Assembly (NCBI RefSeq): GCF_002343915.1
Contig: NZ_NETK01000001.1
Coordinates: 6,648,001-6,712,000, forward strand
Direction: 5' to 3'
Source: Nannocystis exedens
GTDB taxonomy: Bacteria > Myxococcota_A > Polyangia > Nannocystales > Nannocystaceae
DNA length: 64,000 nucleotides
A model generated the notes under the pieces. That model made no database searches. It was not told where the DNA came from and was given only the letters and a program-made list of their open reading frames with translations. This document shows, piece by piece, positions 1 to 11,189 of the stretch (position 1 is its first letter; every line of letters begins with the position of its first letter). A program made the position numbers and the translations under genes.

Positions 1-344
1 TGGCCGGTGCCGTCGGCCGGGCGCAAGGCGATGTCGAGCAGCGCCATGGCGAACATCCGCGGCGGGATGTACGAGGGGGCCTTGGCGTCGCCGCCGGTGG
101 CGGCGTCGCGGTGGAGGCCGCGCAGCAGCGGGTGCTGATACAGGACGCGGGTGATGTCGGGCTGGCCGGCCCGGGCCTCGCCGTCGTCCCGGCCGACGAG
201 CAGGCGGAGCCCGGCCGCGAGGTCCTTGGCGCGCCACTTGAACAGCGAGGCCAGCAGCTCGTTGCCCGCGGTGATGGCGAGGCTGGTGGCGAGGAACACG
301 AAGATCAGCCCGATGGCGATGTCGAGGACGACTGAGTCGAACAC
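1..344 (-). CDS. Uncharacterised membrane protein, 5' end only (partial)
   Basis: The reverse strand reads from a GTG at 344 (preceded by GGAGG five bases upstream) to the window edge, about 114 codons without a stop. The start reads VFDSVVLDIAIGLIFVFLA, a hydrophobic segment consistent with one N-terminal membrane helix. It is followed by a basic cytoplasmic-like stretch (LFKWRAKDLAAGLRLL) and the motif PSYIPPRMFAMALLDIA near the cut. From memory this resembles a widespread uncharacterised bacterial membrane family with a PSYIPxRxFAxALLD motif. No function is assigned. The remainder lies outside the window. Confidence 0.75.
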   Translation of the reverse strand, partial: MFDSVVLDIAIGLIFVFLATSLAITAGNELLASLFKWRAKDLAAGLRLLVGRDDGEARAGQPDITRVLYQHPLLRGLHRDAATGGDAKAPSYIPPRMFAMALLDIALRPADGTG

Positions 345-712
345 GGCGGCCTCCTGCAGGCGCGGTCAAAAAGAGAGGCTGCCAGGAAGGGCGACGCGGC
401 GAAAGCTCGCGCGACCGCGAGCGCGGGCGCGCGTTCGCGGGGCGCGGAACGGTGTGCATATTGGGCGCGTCGGGCGGTTCCGCGCGAGCGACGAAATCGC
501 TACACCGGCAGCGCGAGCGCGGCGCGGCTCGGCGGGTGGGTTCGCGCGCGCGGGGCGGGCTGGGTCGAGGGGAGTCGGCGAGCGAGGAAGAGACGCGCCG
601 CGAGGCGGCGCGACGCGAAATGCGGGCCGTCAGCGGCGTCGGGTGCCGTCCATGGTGAGGCCGTGGACGGGTGCGCCTGCCGGCGTGAGCGAGCGTGCGG
701 GCGTCGGAGCGG

Positions 713-766
713 TGCAATGTTCATCGGGACATGTTTGAGGAGTCATGTCTTATGTGACATGCAGCA
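713..766. repeat. 14-bp phased CATG palindrome array, 4 units
   Basis: ATG cores lie at 717, 731, 745 and 759, exactly 14 bases apart. Neighbouring half-sites form dyads of the type CATGTTC-NNNN-GGACATG. It is intergenic, downstream of the giant minus-strand gene. Confidence 0.85.
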
Positions 767-849
767 CCTGCGCCGGTATCGGGCGAGCGTCATGGTGGCC
801 CTCGCTCGGCGGGCGGCGCCGCTGCGACGGACCGCGTGGGCGCCCACGC

Positions 850-890
850 GAAGATGTTTAATGAAACATGTCGGATCGGCCATGCGCGGA
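850..890. repeat. 14-bp phased CATG palindrome array, 3 units
   Basis: ATG cores at 854, 868 and 882, spaced exactly 14 bases. The array begins about 20 bases past the stop codon of the giant minus-strand gene, so it would lie in its 3' untranslated region. Confidence 0.8.
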
Positions 891-907
891 GGACGACCGC
901 GCCGGCG

Positions 908-3900
908 TCAGGGCGACTTGTCGCCGCGCGTGGGCAGGCGGCGCTGCTGCAGCCAGCCGCGGTAGGCCTCCATGCGCGCGCGCTGCTCGGCGGGGGCGCG
1001 GAAGCTGCAGGTGGCGAGCTCGTCGCTGCCTTCGGGGGCGCCCCAGCGCAGCTCGGGGCAATCGTTGGGGTTGTAGGCGCGGGCCAGCGCCTCCTCGCGG
1101 TCGGCGAGGTCGCGCAGGCTGAGGGTCCACGGGCTACCGTCGCTGCGGGTGTAGGTGATCGCGTACTGCGGGTCGCGGAGGAGGACGTCGAGCTCCTCGG
1201 CGAGGGCACGGGCGCGGGCCTCGGGGTCGCCGTCGGTGACGTAGAGGTTCGGCCGCTCGCGCACGCGGTCGGGCAGGCCGAGGACGACGTCGAGGGCGAG
1301 GAGCAGGCGGAGGTCGCGGGCCGGGGTCGAATGGGTCTCCCAGGCGCCGGTGGCCTCGAACACCTGCCAGCCCTTGGGCATGGCGATCGCTCGCTTGCGG
1401 TCGCGGGCGAACTCGGCGGCCCGCGCGATCGGCTCGACGCGGCTGCGGGCCAGCTCGGCGAAGGCCGCGACGGCCTCGCGCTGCAGCCGCGAGGCGTCCC
1501 ACGGCGGCGGCTCGAACAGCGCGAGGACGGCGTCGTAGAAGGCGGTGCCGGCCAGCTCGGCGTGGCCGGTCCAGATGTCCCCGAGGTCAGGTGCTCCGGC
1601 GATCGCGGCGTCGCCCAGCTGGACCAGGCCGCCGCCGGGCTGGCGCACGACGGGGCGGAATTGCTTGAAGCCGACGCCGCCGTGGGCGGGCTCGGTGCTC
1701 CACAGGAACTCGCCCTCCCAGAACTCGCGGCGGACGATGCCGCCGTCGGGCTCGCCGTCGACGGCCAGCAGCGCGCCCGGCCGGCCGTCCCGCGCGGGCA
1801 CGAGGTCGACGACGAAGAAGACGTGGTCGTAGGGGTCGGCGTAGACGGCGCCCGGACGCAGGCCGCGGTGATCGAGGCGCACGGGGTAGAGGTCGGAGGC
1901 GGAGTCGCCGATGGCGGTGCGCGCATTGCCGGCGTGGACGCCCCAGCCGATGTTGCGGTGGACGAATCGCTGGACCCGCGCGAGCTCGGTGGCCGGCATG
2001 GTGAAGCCGGGCCCGGGCGCGAGGTTGGTGCGCGCGTCGCCGCAACGCGGGGCCTTGCCGTCGCCGCCGCGCTTGCACTTGCGATAGGCGAACGGGAGCC
2101 GGCGCTTCCACGACCAGTAGGCGCGCACGACGTAGGGGAGATCGGCGCCGTCGGGCCGCAGCCGCAAGGCGACCGGATCGTCGAGCCGATCCTCGCGCAG
2201 GCCGAGCGCGTCGTGCAGGAGGTTGCGGGCGGGATCGCCGGTGGCGACGTCGAGGCGGGCGAAGCTCAGCGGGTCGCCCGGCGGGGCGCTGAACAGCTCG
2301 CGCACCCAGGCGCTGTAGAGCGCCTCCTCGGCGGCGCTCCAGGCCCGCTCGACAGCCCACGCGCGGCCCTTGGCGGCGAACGGGGGACGCTGCGGGGGCT
2401 CGCCGAGGACCTGTACTTTGGAGCAGGTCACGGCGGCGCCGTCGCGGACGACGGCGAAGGTGTACTCGCCGACGGCCGCGGGGGTGAAGCCGGCCACCGC
2501 GGAGGACGGGGTGCCGAGGTGGACGCGCGCGTCGAGGGCCCCGGCGGCGGGGCCGTCGCCGGCGAGGACGTGCAGGCCGAGCGCGACGTCGCCTTCGAGG
2601 GTGGCGGCGAAGACCCGCAGCGGCTCGCCGGCGAGCGGGGTGAACGGCGCGACGAGGAGGCCGATCGCGGGGTCGGCGGTCTCGGGGCAGACGATGGCGG
2701 CACCGGCCAGCGGGGGCGGCCCGGGCGGAATGACGGCAGGCGGGGCCGGCTCGCGCGGGGGTTCGGCGGGGGCCGGTTCGGGGGTCGCTTCGGGCGGGGG
2801 TTCGGCCGGGGGCTGGTCGGCGCTCGGCGGCGGGTCGACGCGCTCGGCGACCTCGGAGGCCGGCTCGCCGCCGCGATGGAGGCGCGAGGCGACGGCGCCG
2901 AGGAAGGCCAGCGCGGCGAGGACGACGCCCACCCACAGCCAGCGATCGCGGACGCCGGGGACCACGCGAATCGGCGGGAGGCGAGGCAGCGGGACCGGGA
3001 CGTCGGTCGGCAGGACGGGCGCGGGCGCGGGCTTGACGGGGGCCGGCTGGGTGACGGCGAGGCCGACCGGCACGAGGGTCGGGAGGTCGTGCAGCGCGCC
3101 CGGCTGCGGCGTACCCGGCGAGGATGATGAGATGTCCTTCGAGACAGGTGGCTCGCCGGCGGGCGGCTCGCGGCGCTCGGCCTCGGCGAGGAGGGTCCGA
3201 TCGAGCGGCGAGACGGGGGCGCCGGGCTCGGGGAGCAGGTTGGGCAGGGAGCGCCGCGGGGGCTCGACGGGCGGTCGCTCGACGAGCGGGCGGTCGAGGT
3301 TGACGGTGACGGGAGCGCCGGGCTCGGGGATCAGGTTGGGCAGAGAACGCCGCGGCCGCGGGCCGCCCGGTGACTCGAACTCGAGGGCGTCGAGGGCAGG
3401 GACCAGCGCGGGCGCTGACTGGGCGCTCGAGGGCTCGCGGCGGGCGAGCAAGGTGGGGACGGCGTGGGTGCTCGAGGGCTCGCGGCGGGCGGCGAACAGC
3501 GGGGCAGAACCCTCGCGCCGGCGCGGGCTGGGAATGGTGGTGTCCCGCAGCAACACGGCGAGCTCGGGCACGAGCGCGGGGGCCTCGGCGCGCGGCAGGT
3601 CGGCAGGCTCGGGCGGGCCGAGCAGGCCGAGGTCGGGCCGGGCGGTGGCCTCGCCGGGCTCGACGGGCGGCGGGGACGGAGGCGCGGCGACGGGGGTGGG
3701 AGCGCTCGGGGCGGGGCTGGAACCGGCAGCAGCGGCAGCGCCGGGGCGATTGGCGAGACCGATGGCGGCGAGGGTGCCGGGCGGGATGAAGGGCCGCGGG
3801 TAGGGATTGGTGATCGGCGGAATCGGGCCAGCCGGGCCGGGCTTGGCCATGACTGGAAGGTGCGGAGGGATCCACGCTGCGGGCTGTCCGACGTGCGCGG

Positions 3901-6900
3901 CCGCGAGCTCGGAGAGCGACGGCGCGTCCGAAAGGGAGCGGGAACGGGGGGAGTCGTCGGATCCGAGATCGGTGGGAGCGAGGGGGGATTCGTCCGTGAA
4001 GGAGGGTGATTCGCCCGCGAGCGGGGACGCCGCAGGGGACGGGGAACCGAGCGAGGCGTGGGGACGGGAGGGTTCGCGAGTGGACGAAGGGGCGGTGGCG
4101 AGGGCGGGCGACCGCGGAGAATCGAGGGAGGCGGTGTGGGAGGACTCGCGGGTGGACGAATGAGGAGAGGGGGATTCGGCGTGGGGGCGGGAGGACTCGC
4201 GAGTGGAGGAATGATCGGAAGCCGCGGCGAGGGAGGGCGAGCGAGGCGACTCGAGAGATTCGGCGTGGGGGCGGGAAGACTCGCGGGTGGACGAATGATC
4301 GGGCGCGGTGGCGAGGGAGGGAGAGGGAGGCGAATCGAGGGATTCGGCGTGGGGGCGGGAGGGCTCGCGAGTGGAGGAATGATCGGAGGCCGTGGCGAGG
4401 GAGGGAGGAGGCGAATCGAGGGATTCGGCGTGGGGGCGGGAGGACTCGCGAGTCGACGAATGGAGGGAGGGAGAGAGAGGCGAATCGAGGGAAGAGGAGG
4501 CGTGGGGACGGGAGGATTCGCGAGTCGACGAAGGGAGGGAGGGAGAGGCGTGGGGGCGCGAAGATTCGCGAGTGGACGAAGGGTCGGGGGGCGTGGCGAG
4601 TGAGGGCGAGCGAGGCGAATCGAGGGATACGTGGGGGCGAGAGGATTCGCGGGCGGAGCCGGGCGGCGAATGGGGATCGGGGGAGATAGCGTGGGGGCGA
4701 GAGGATTCGCGGGCGGAGCCGGGCGGCGAATGGGGAGCGAGGGAGATAGCGTGGGGGCGAGAGGATTCGCGGGCGGAGCCGGGCGGCGAATGGGGATCGG
4801 GGGAGGTAGCGTGGGGGCGAGAGGATTCGCGGGCGGAGCCGGGCGGCGAATGGGGAGCGGGGGAGATAGCGTGGGGGCGAGAGGATTCGCGGGCGGAGCC
4901 GGGCGGCGAATGGGGAGCGAGGGAGGCGGCGTGCGGGCGGCTGGATTCGCTGGAGGGCCTCGGCGGGGGGGCGGCGTGTGGGCGAGAGGATTCGCTGGAG
5001 GGCCTCGGCGGGGACGCGAGGGCAGGAGAGGCGGCGTGCGGGCGAGACGGGGCGCGCGGTGACTCTGCCGAGGGCGGTCGAGGCTGCGGGCGGACGGAGG
5101 GCCGCGATTCGGGGCGCGCGGTGGGCTCGCGCGGCGAGTTGTCGACGACGGCCCGGTCGCCGTGGGGGGCGGTGGCGGCAGCGGCAGGGTCGTCGACCGG
5201 GTTGGAGAGGATCAGCGGACCGTCCGAGACGGGCTGCGGCGGGGCGCTCAATCGATACAGCGGGGCGGCGTCCTCGAGGGCCGGCAACATGGGCGGCTCG
5301 ACCAGCAAGGGCGGATCGGTGGAGCTGTGCGCGGAATCGCTGACGATCGATTGGTCGGGCTGAGGCGCGGCGAGCGTGGATTCGGCGACGGGCTCGGGCG
5401 GGCCGGCAGGCTCGACGTCAAACTCCGCGATTTCGGACGATTCGTCGGACCCGTCGCTGTCGGTCAAGAGAAGCGGTGAGTGGCCGCGCGCCGCGGTGGG
5501 CGGAGGCGGGGACGGGGTGGGGGCGTCGTCGTCGTCGGGCTCGAGGACGGCCAGCGAGGTCAGCGACTCGGCGGGAGAAGGGTCCGAGGCGCGCGCGGCC
5601 CGTGTGAGGCGGGCGGCGGGGGAGTCGAGGACACCGGTGCCGGAGTCCTGCGGATCGAGCACCGCGAAGGCGGTGAGCGATTCGGCGGGATCGATCCGCC
5701 GCGTCGACGAAGCGCTGCCGGAGCGCCGAGGATCGAGGACGCCGGGCGCGGTGAGGGAATCGGCGGGGTCGAGCGGCGATCCCTCGTGGGCTTGACCAAG
5801 GTCGGGGCGCGCGTGAGGTCGCGGATGGCCGCCGGAGACGTCGGACTCGAGTCGGGCGATGGCGGCGAGAGAATCGGCAGGGTCGAGCGGCGAGGCTTGG
5901 TGCGCTTCGCCGAGGCCAGGGGAAGCGTGGGATTGAGGAGCCGCGAGGTCGGCCTCGAGTCGGGCGATGGCGGCGAGAGAATCGGCAGGGTCGAGCGGCG
6001 AGGCTTGGTGCGCGTCGCCGAGGCCAGGGGACGCGTGGGATTGAGGAGCCGTGAGGTCGGACTCGAGTCGGGCGATGGCGGCGAGAGAATCGGCAGGGTC
6101 GAGCGGCGAGGCTTCGTCGGCGTGACTGAGGTCGGGGCGTGCGTGGAGATGCGAATCGACGCCGGAGACGTCGACCTCGAGTCGGGCGATGGCGGCGAGA
6201 GAATCGGCAGGGTCGAGCGGCGAGTCCTCGTCGGCTTGACCGAGGTCGGAGTGTGCGTGGAGATGCGAATCGACGCCGGAGACGTCGACCTCGAGTCGAA
6301 CGATGGCGGCGAGAGAATCGGCCGGGTCGAGCGGCGAGTCCTCGTCGGCTTGACCGAGGTCGGAGCGTGCGTGGAGATGCGAATCGACGCCGGAGACGTC
6401 GGCCTCGAGTCGAACGATGGCGGCGAGAGAATCGGCCGGGTCGAGCGGCGAGTCGGAGAGGTTGCGCGGGTTCGGGTCGGAGAGGGAATCGGCCGGGTCT
6501 TTCTGCGGGGAGAGAGCGGACGATTGCAGGTCGGCGAGGGAATCGGCGGGGTCGCGCGCGGGCGAGGGGAGGTGACGCGAGTGCAGGGCGGCGATGGCAG
6601 CGAGGGAATCGGCGGGGTCGAGGGACGGCGAGGTGGGATGGTCGCCACCCGAATCCTGCGGCCCGAGACTGGCCAGCGAGGTGAGCGAATCTCCCGGCTT
6701 CGGGGCGAGGTCCTCGTGGGCGTACGTCGGCGGGACGGCCGAGAAGGGGAGCGCAGTGGAGGCTCCGCGGGAGGGCGATCCCGCGGGAGGGTCGGCGCGG
6801 GTCGGCTCCGGGGCGGCGCCGGCAGCGAGAGCTGCTTCGTCCTCGGTCGGGAGGCCGTCATCGGCGCGCACTGGCGAGGCTTGAGCCGTGGGTCGGACCT

Positions 6901-9900
6901 TCTCGAGGTCGTCGACGGCGTCGATCTCGAGAGCGCCGAGGACTCGAGTCAGCGAGTCCTGGGGGTCGGGGGACGTGTCGCCGCCGAGGGGCGCGAGGTC
7001 GGCCCGGTGCGGTCGAGAATCGCTGGGGGCGTCGTCGTCGTCAGTGGCCGGTGAGACGTCGACGGCGAGAGCGTCGAGGGCGCGAGTCAGCGAGTCCTGG
7101 GGGTCGGGGGACGTGTCGGCCTGGGGCGGTCGGGAATCGCTGGGGGCGTCGTCGTCATCGGTGGCCGGTGAGGCGTCGACGGCGAGAGCGTCGAGGGCTC
7201 GAGCCAGCGAGTCCTGGGGGTCGGGGGACGTGTCGGCCTGGGGCGGTCGGGAATCGCTGGGGACGTCGTCGGTGTCGACGGCGAGAGCGTCGAGCGCTCG
7301 AGATTGCGGATCTTGCCGATCGGCTGGCAGCGGGTCGCCGCCATCGAGTTGCTGGGGTCGTGCATCGTCGGCGCCGACGGCTCGAGTCGACGAGTCGTCG
7401 TCATCCGAGGTGAACGGCTCGGCGTCGGGAGGGACGTCGAGGGCGTCGAGCGCTCGCGTGAGTGAATCCTCGCGTGCCGGAGACGGCGGGGGGATGCGGG
7501 CCGAGGCGGCGAGAGGAGCGTCGACGAACGGCGCGAGCGCGGGAGTCTTCGTGCGGTCCTCGACAGCGGCGCCCGGGCCGGAGCTTGCTCCCTCGATCGA
7601 GGGGACCGGCGTTCCTGGCGCTTCCCGGGCGACGGACGGAGGGGCTCGGAACGCGAGCGGCGGTGCATCGTCGCGGTCGCCGGTCGGCAGAGCGACGGGT
7701 TCGGGGACGTCCAGCGCCTCGAGCGAGCGCGTCAGGGAATCTTCGCCGGTCTCGCCGGCGGGTGGATTGTCCTGGGGGCCGGGAAGGGCAGAACGAAGAT
7801 CGGTCGAGGGAATGGCGGCGGTCGGAGGTTCGGCCGCGAGAGGCGCCTCGAGAGCATCGAGGGCGAGGGTCAGCGAGTCCTCGCGGCGCGACGAGAGCTC
7901 CGTGGCCTCGGGCTCGCGGGGCGCGTGCGCCTCCGGAGGATCGAGCGAGGGCTCGGCCGACGCGTGGCCGGAGCCGCTGGCGTGGCCTTCGGCGGTGAAG
8001 GGAGCGGCGTCGACGACGGCGAGCGGTGGCACCGGCTCTTGCTCGCGGTCGCCGAGGATCGAGGCGGCGCGCGCGGGGTCGGCGAGGTCGAAGGTCGAGA
8101 CCTCCGATGGGTCGAGCTCGATGGCCAGCGAATCCTCGGTGCCATCGCTCGCTGCGAGATCGGGCGGATCGATCGGGGTCGGCGTGAACGGAGGCGGGAA
8201 GGTCGCGATCGGTCGTGACGCCGCGGGCGTGCGGACGAGGTGCGGCGACGGCTCGACGCCGGGAGTGGCGCGCGCGACGAGCGAATCGGTGGACCGAGGC
8301 GCGGGGACGGGTTCGGAGGGCGACGAAGAGTCCGGGTCGTGCGAGTCGAGCGGATCGAGGGGGCGGGGTGGAGGATGGGGAAACGCGGTCGCGAAGGTCG
8401 AGAGGTCGGTCGAATCGAGGGCGAGGGTCAGCGAGTCCTCCTCGGGCAGCGGGACGTGCGGGAGGGCATGCACGGACGCGGCAGCGAAGGTCGCGGAGTC
8501 GTCAGGGTCGACCGCGATCGGGGCGTCGTCGTCGAACTCGAGGGCGGTGAGCGGGGCGAGGGCGTCGTCGAGCTCGCGGGCCGAGAACGGGCCGCTCGGC
8601 GGCTCCGGCGCGTCTGCGACCGGGACCGGTGATTCGCCGCGGCGCGGCGAGGGATCGAAGAGTTGGAGGTCGGGGAGCTCGAGCGCGTCGAGCTCGAGGG
8701 CGTCGGTCCCGGCGGGAGACGGCGAGGCTGCCGGGGAGTTTCGTTCGCCCTCGACGAACAGAGCGCGGGATGGGTCGGGCGAAGGGGCGGGGTCGCGAGC
8801 GCCGGAGATGGAGGTGGACGCGGGACCGGAGTGATCGGCGGCGTCGCGGGCGGTGAAGTCGGAGGAGTGAGAGGAGGCGTCGCGCGAGGCGGAGAGGAGC
8901 TGGGCGGAGGAGGGCGCCGAGCCGGCGGCGTCGGACGAATGCGGGGAGTCGTCGCGAATAACCTCGTCGCGGGCAGCAGAGCGCGGCGATTGAGGGGAGT
9001 CGTCGCGCGAGGCGGCGGGCGGGGAATGGGGGGAGACGTCGCGCGAGGGAGAGGATGGAGATTGTGAGGAGGCGTCGCCCGCGGCGGGGGAGGTCCGGGA
9101 GGCGTGAGGCGAGGTGATCGCGGACTCGGGCGAACGGGGGGAAGCGGCGCGGGAGACGGGCGAGGCGTCGCGCGAGGCGGAGGACGGGGAATGGAGGGAG
9201 GCGCCGCGCGGTGCGGCGGGATCGGGAACGGGTGAAGGCGGGGCGGAGGTCGGGCGCGGGGATGGGGGGAGGCGTCGGACGGGGCGGACGAGGCGGCGCG
9301 CGCGGAATGGAGGGAGACGTCGCGCGGTGCGGCGGGTGAAGGCGGGGCGGAGGTCGGGCGCGGGGATGGGGGGGAGGCGTCGGACGGGGCGGACGAGGCG
9401 GCGCGCGCGGAATGGAGGGAGACGTCGCGCGGTGCGGCGGGTGAAGGCGGGGCGGAGGTCGGGCGCGGGGATGGGGGGAGGCGTCGGACGGGGCGGACGA
9501 GGCGGCGCGCGCGGAATGGAGGGAGACGTCGCGCGGTGCGGCGGGTGAAGGCGGGGCGGAGGTCGGGCGCGGAGGGGCGGACGGCGGGGCGAGGCGGGCG
9601 AGGGAGGCGTCGCGCGAGGCGTCGAGGGCCTGGCGGGCCAGCTCATCGGGGTCCTGCGAATGGGCGCCGTCGTCGCCGCCGCCGAGCTCGTGCGGGAGCT
9701 CGATGAACGAGGACTCCCACAGGCGAATGCCGTACTTGCGGCCCAGGGGGATGATCTCGCTGCGGATCCACGCGATCGCGCGGTCGAGCGCGGCACGGCT
9801 GCCGAACAGGCGGCTGCGCGCGAGCTCGCGGCCGTTGACGGCCGAGATGGCGAAGCGCAGCTCGTCGGCGGCGACGCGGTAGCAGACCGGATCGCCGGCG

Positions 9901-10904
9901 CCCTTCAAGAGGCTGCGAATGCCGTGATCGCGGGCCTTGGGCGTGCTGTACCCGTGGCTGAAGAGGAGGGCCTCGCCGCGCTCGTCGTTGAAGTGGAAGT
10001 AGTGATGACCGTCTTCCGCTTTGAATGCCTCGAATCCGGCGGCGCCCGAGGTCGATCTGCGGGTGAGGTCGTAGCCGGATTCGGCGACCTTGCGGCGGGT
10101 CCGGGCGGCGCCGTACTCCTTCGCCTCGATCGGGGCGAGGCGCACGAGCTGGGCGATCGCGGCGTCGCACTCGGCCTCGCTCGCCAGCCAGGGGCTGCGC
10201 GCGATCTCCCGGCCGTTGCGGGCGGTCAGCACGAAGTACCGCCGGCCCTCGGCCTCGCGCCGATCGTAGCGCCGTGGGTCGGCGGCGGCGACGAAGACCG
10301 ACTCGACCTGCTCGTCGCGCGCGAACCGGGTGGTGAAGCCGCGCAGGTAGAGCAGGACCTCGCCGCGCTCGCCGTGGAGGTGCGCGGTGAAGAGTCCGTC
10401 GCTGGCGCGGTTCAGCAGCTCGAGGCCGGGCTTCTTGGCCCGGGTGCAAGGCTCGAGGTCGTAGCGGACGGCGACCTGGATGGTGTCGACCGGCTTGGCG
10501 CCGCTCTTCTGCGGTCTGGCGAGGTTGACGACGCGGAACCGCTCGACGGTGGCGGCCCAGCGCTGCATCTCGGCGAGGCCGGCGTCGGCCTCGGCCGGGC
10601 TCGAGCAGGCGATCCCGCGGGCCAGGAGCTCGCCGTCCTCGCCGCGCAAGGTGAAGTGATAGCTGTCGCCCTCGACCTGCAAGGAGGCGTCGACGCCCTC
10701 GCGCAAGCTGGCGATGACGGCCTCGATCGCGCGCTGCACCGCGGCCTGGTCGCGGAACTCGACGCTGGTCAGGCCGACGCGCTCGCCCTCGAGGACGACC
10801 TGGAACGCGAGCGCGTCGCGCGACTGCTGGACGACACGGAAGTACACGAGGCTCGCTCCCGCGGGACCGGCGCCCGGTGCGGCGGCAGGCCGGAGCACGG
10901 CCAA
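908..10904 (-). CDS. Giant repetitive DUF1508-like/disordered/TM protein, frame broken twice
   Basis: Read as one gene of about 3,332 residues once two single-G losses are restored. The N-terminal ~430 residues carry several YegP/DUF1508-like modules (for example ARNGREIARSPWLAS and AVNGRELARSRLFGS). Then comes a ~1,900-residue Ser/Pro/Asp-rich disordered region made of tandem peptides (SSRPHAxSPxPHSPPGSARE, DPADSLAAIARLE, DSLTRALDALAVD). A single membrane helix (WLWVGVVLAALAFLGAV, around 2880-2950 on the DNA) follows, then a ~650-residue C-terminal domain with an Ig-like start (CPETADPAIGLLV) and a motif YADPYDHVFFVVDLV. I do not recognise the C-terminal domain. The start at 10904 gives MAVLRPAAAPGAG before the first DUF1508-like unit. 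Single-helix topology suggests the repeats and the C-domain lie on opposite sides of the inner membrane. Frame changes occur at the G6 tracts 9473-9478 and 9264-9269. A pair of 14-bp dyads (2411/2425 and 3132/3146) lies within the coding sequence. Confidence 0.7.
2407..2431. repeat. 14-bp dyad inside coding sequence
   Basis: CCTG core at 2411 and AGG core at 2425, 14 bases apart (CCTGTAC-TTTG-GAGCAGG). It lies in the C-terminal domain coding region of the giant gene. Confidence 0.55.
3128..3150. repeat. 14-bp dyad inside coding sequence
   Basis: ATG core at 3132 and AGG core at 3146 (GATGTCC-TTCG-AGACAGG). On the minus strand it encodes part of the Ser/Lys linker just before the membrane helix of the giant protein. 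Confidence 0.6.
4631..4930 (-). repeat. 60-bp tandem repeat, 5 near-identical units
   Basis: Five units start at 4631, 4691, 4751, 4811 and 4871 with only a few substitutions between them. Each encodes the 20-residue peptide SSRPHAISPAPHSPPGSARE (variants at the I, P and A positions) on the minus strand. The period is a multiple of three, so copy-number change would not alter the frame. Confidence 0.95.
5750..6460 (-). repeat. 108-114-bp tandem coding repeats (DPADSLAAIARLE units)
   Basis: Six or more units of 36-38 codons, each opening with DPADSLAAIxRLE followed by a His/Asp/Ser-rich variable half. Spacing of 114 bases can be measured between GAATCG at 6201 and 6315. Units remain in frame. 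Shorter DPADSL relatives continue on both sides. Confidence 0.9.
6935..7300 (-). repeat. Tandem coding repeats (DSLTRALDALAVD units)
   Basis: Three to four units of roughly 100-120 bases encoding DSLTRALDALAVD followed by an acidic stretch (TDDDDAPSDSRPPQADTSPDPQ-like, length varies). Looser copies of DSLTxALDALxxP continue to about 8450. Confidence 0.85.
9190..9545 (-). repeat. 105/104-bp tandem repeats carrying G6/G7 tracts
   Basis: GAATGG landmarks at 9190, 9305, 9410 and 9514 give spacings of 115, 105 and 104. Units encode RPTSAPPSPAAPRDVSLHS then ARAASSAPSDASP on the minus strand. The unit with G7 (9368-9374) keeps the frame. Those with G6 (9473-9478 and 9264-9269) each lose one base and shift it, which splits the giant gene into three frames. 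Confidence 0.9.
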
Positions 10905-11062
10905 TCTATCACGGGCACCCGCGGCGCGGCGCGCACGATCACGGGGTGCGAGGGGTGCGAGATCGTATGCCGGGCAAAAGCCGGCACAATGCCGATCGGA
11001 CGGATCCGCGCGTGATTTGCGAGGGCCCCAGACCCCAGCGCGGCGAGTCGGTGTGCGCGCAA

Positions 11063-11086
11063 GGAGATGTCCCCGGGGACAGGTGA
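11063..11086. repeat. 14-bp dyad (GATGTCC-CCGG-GGACAGG)
   Basis: Nearly perfect dyad with cores at 11067 and 11081. The four-base spacer CCGG extends the pairing, making an almost continuous 18-base palindrome, upstream of the giant gene. Confidence 0.7.
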
Positions 11087-11189
11087 CGTCGCACGGGCGT
11101 GGAGCCGTCGTGAAGCTCGCCGACGTTCGCCGCCGCTCGGGCGCACCTGGTCCGGCGGCGAGAGGCAGCGCGCCGGCTCGCTCAACCTG

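Larger units (their letters stand above)
345..907. other. Intergenic stretch without a supported gene
   Basis: About 560 bases between the start of the partial membrane gene and the 3' end of the giant gene, both on the minus strand. Short ORFs here are Arg/Ala-rich shadows. The recognisable content is two phased CATG arrays (listed separately) and, by position, the promoter of the 1-344 gene, of which I see no convincing -10/-35. Confidence 0.6.

Noticed and set aside
836..3127. Long plus-strand ORF of about 760 codons opposite the giant gene
   Set aside because: It is antisense to the C-terminal domain of the minus-strand gene, Gly/Ala/Arg-biased and without motifs. High GC leaves antisense frames open.
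4631..4930. Assembly artefact from collapsed or duplicated 60-bp units
   Set aside because: Units differ at several bases in a consistent in-frame manner, as expected for a natural coding repeat; the exact copy number is still uncertain.
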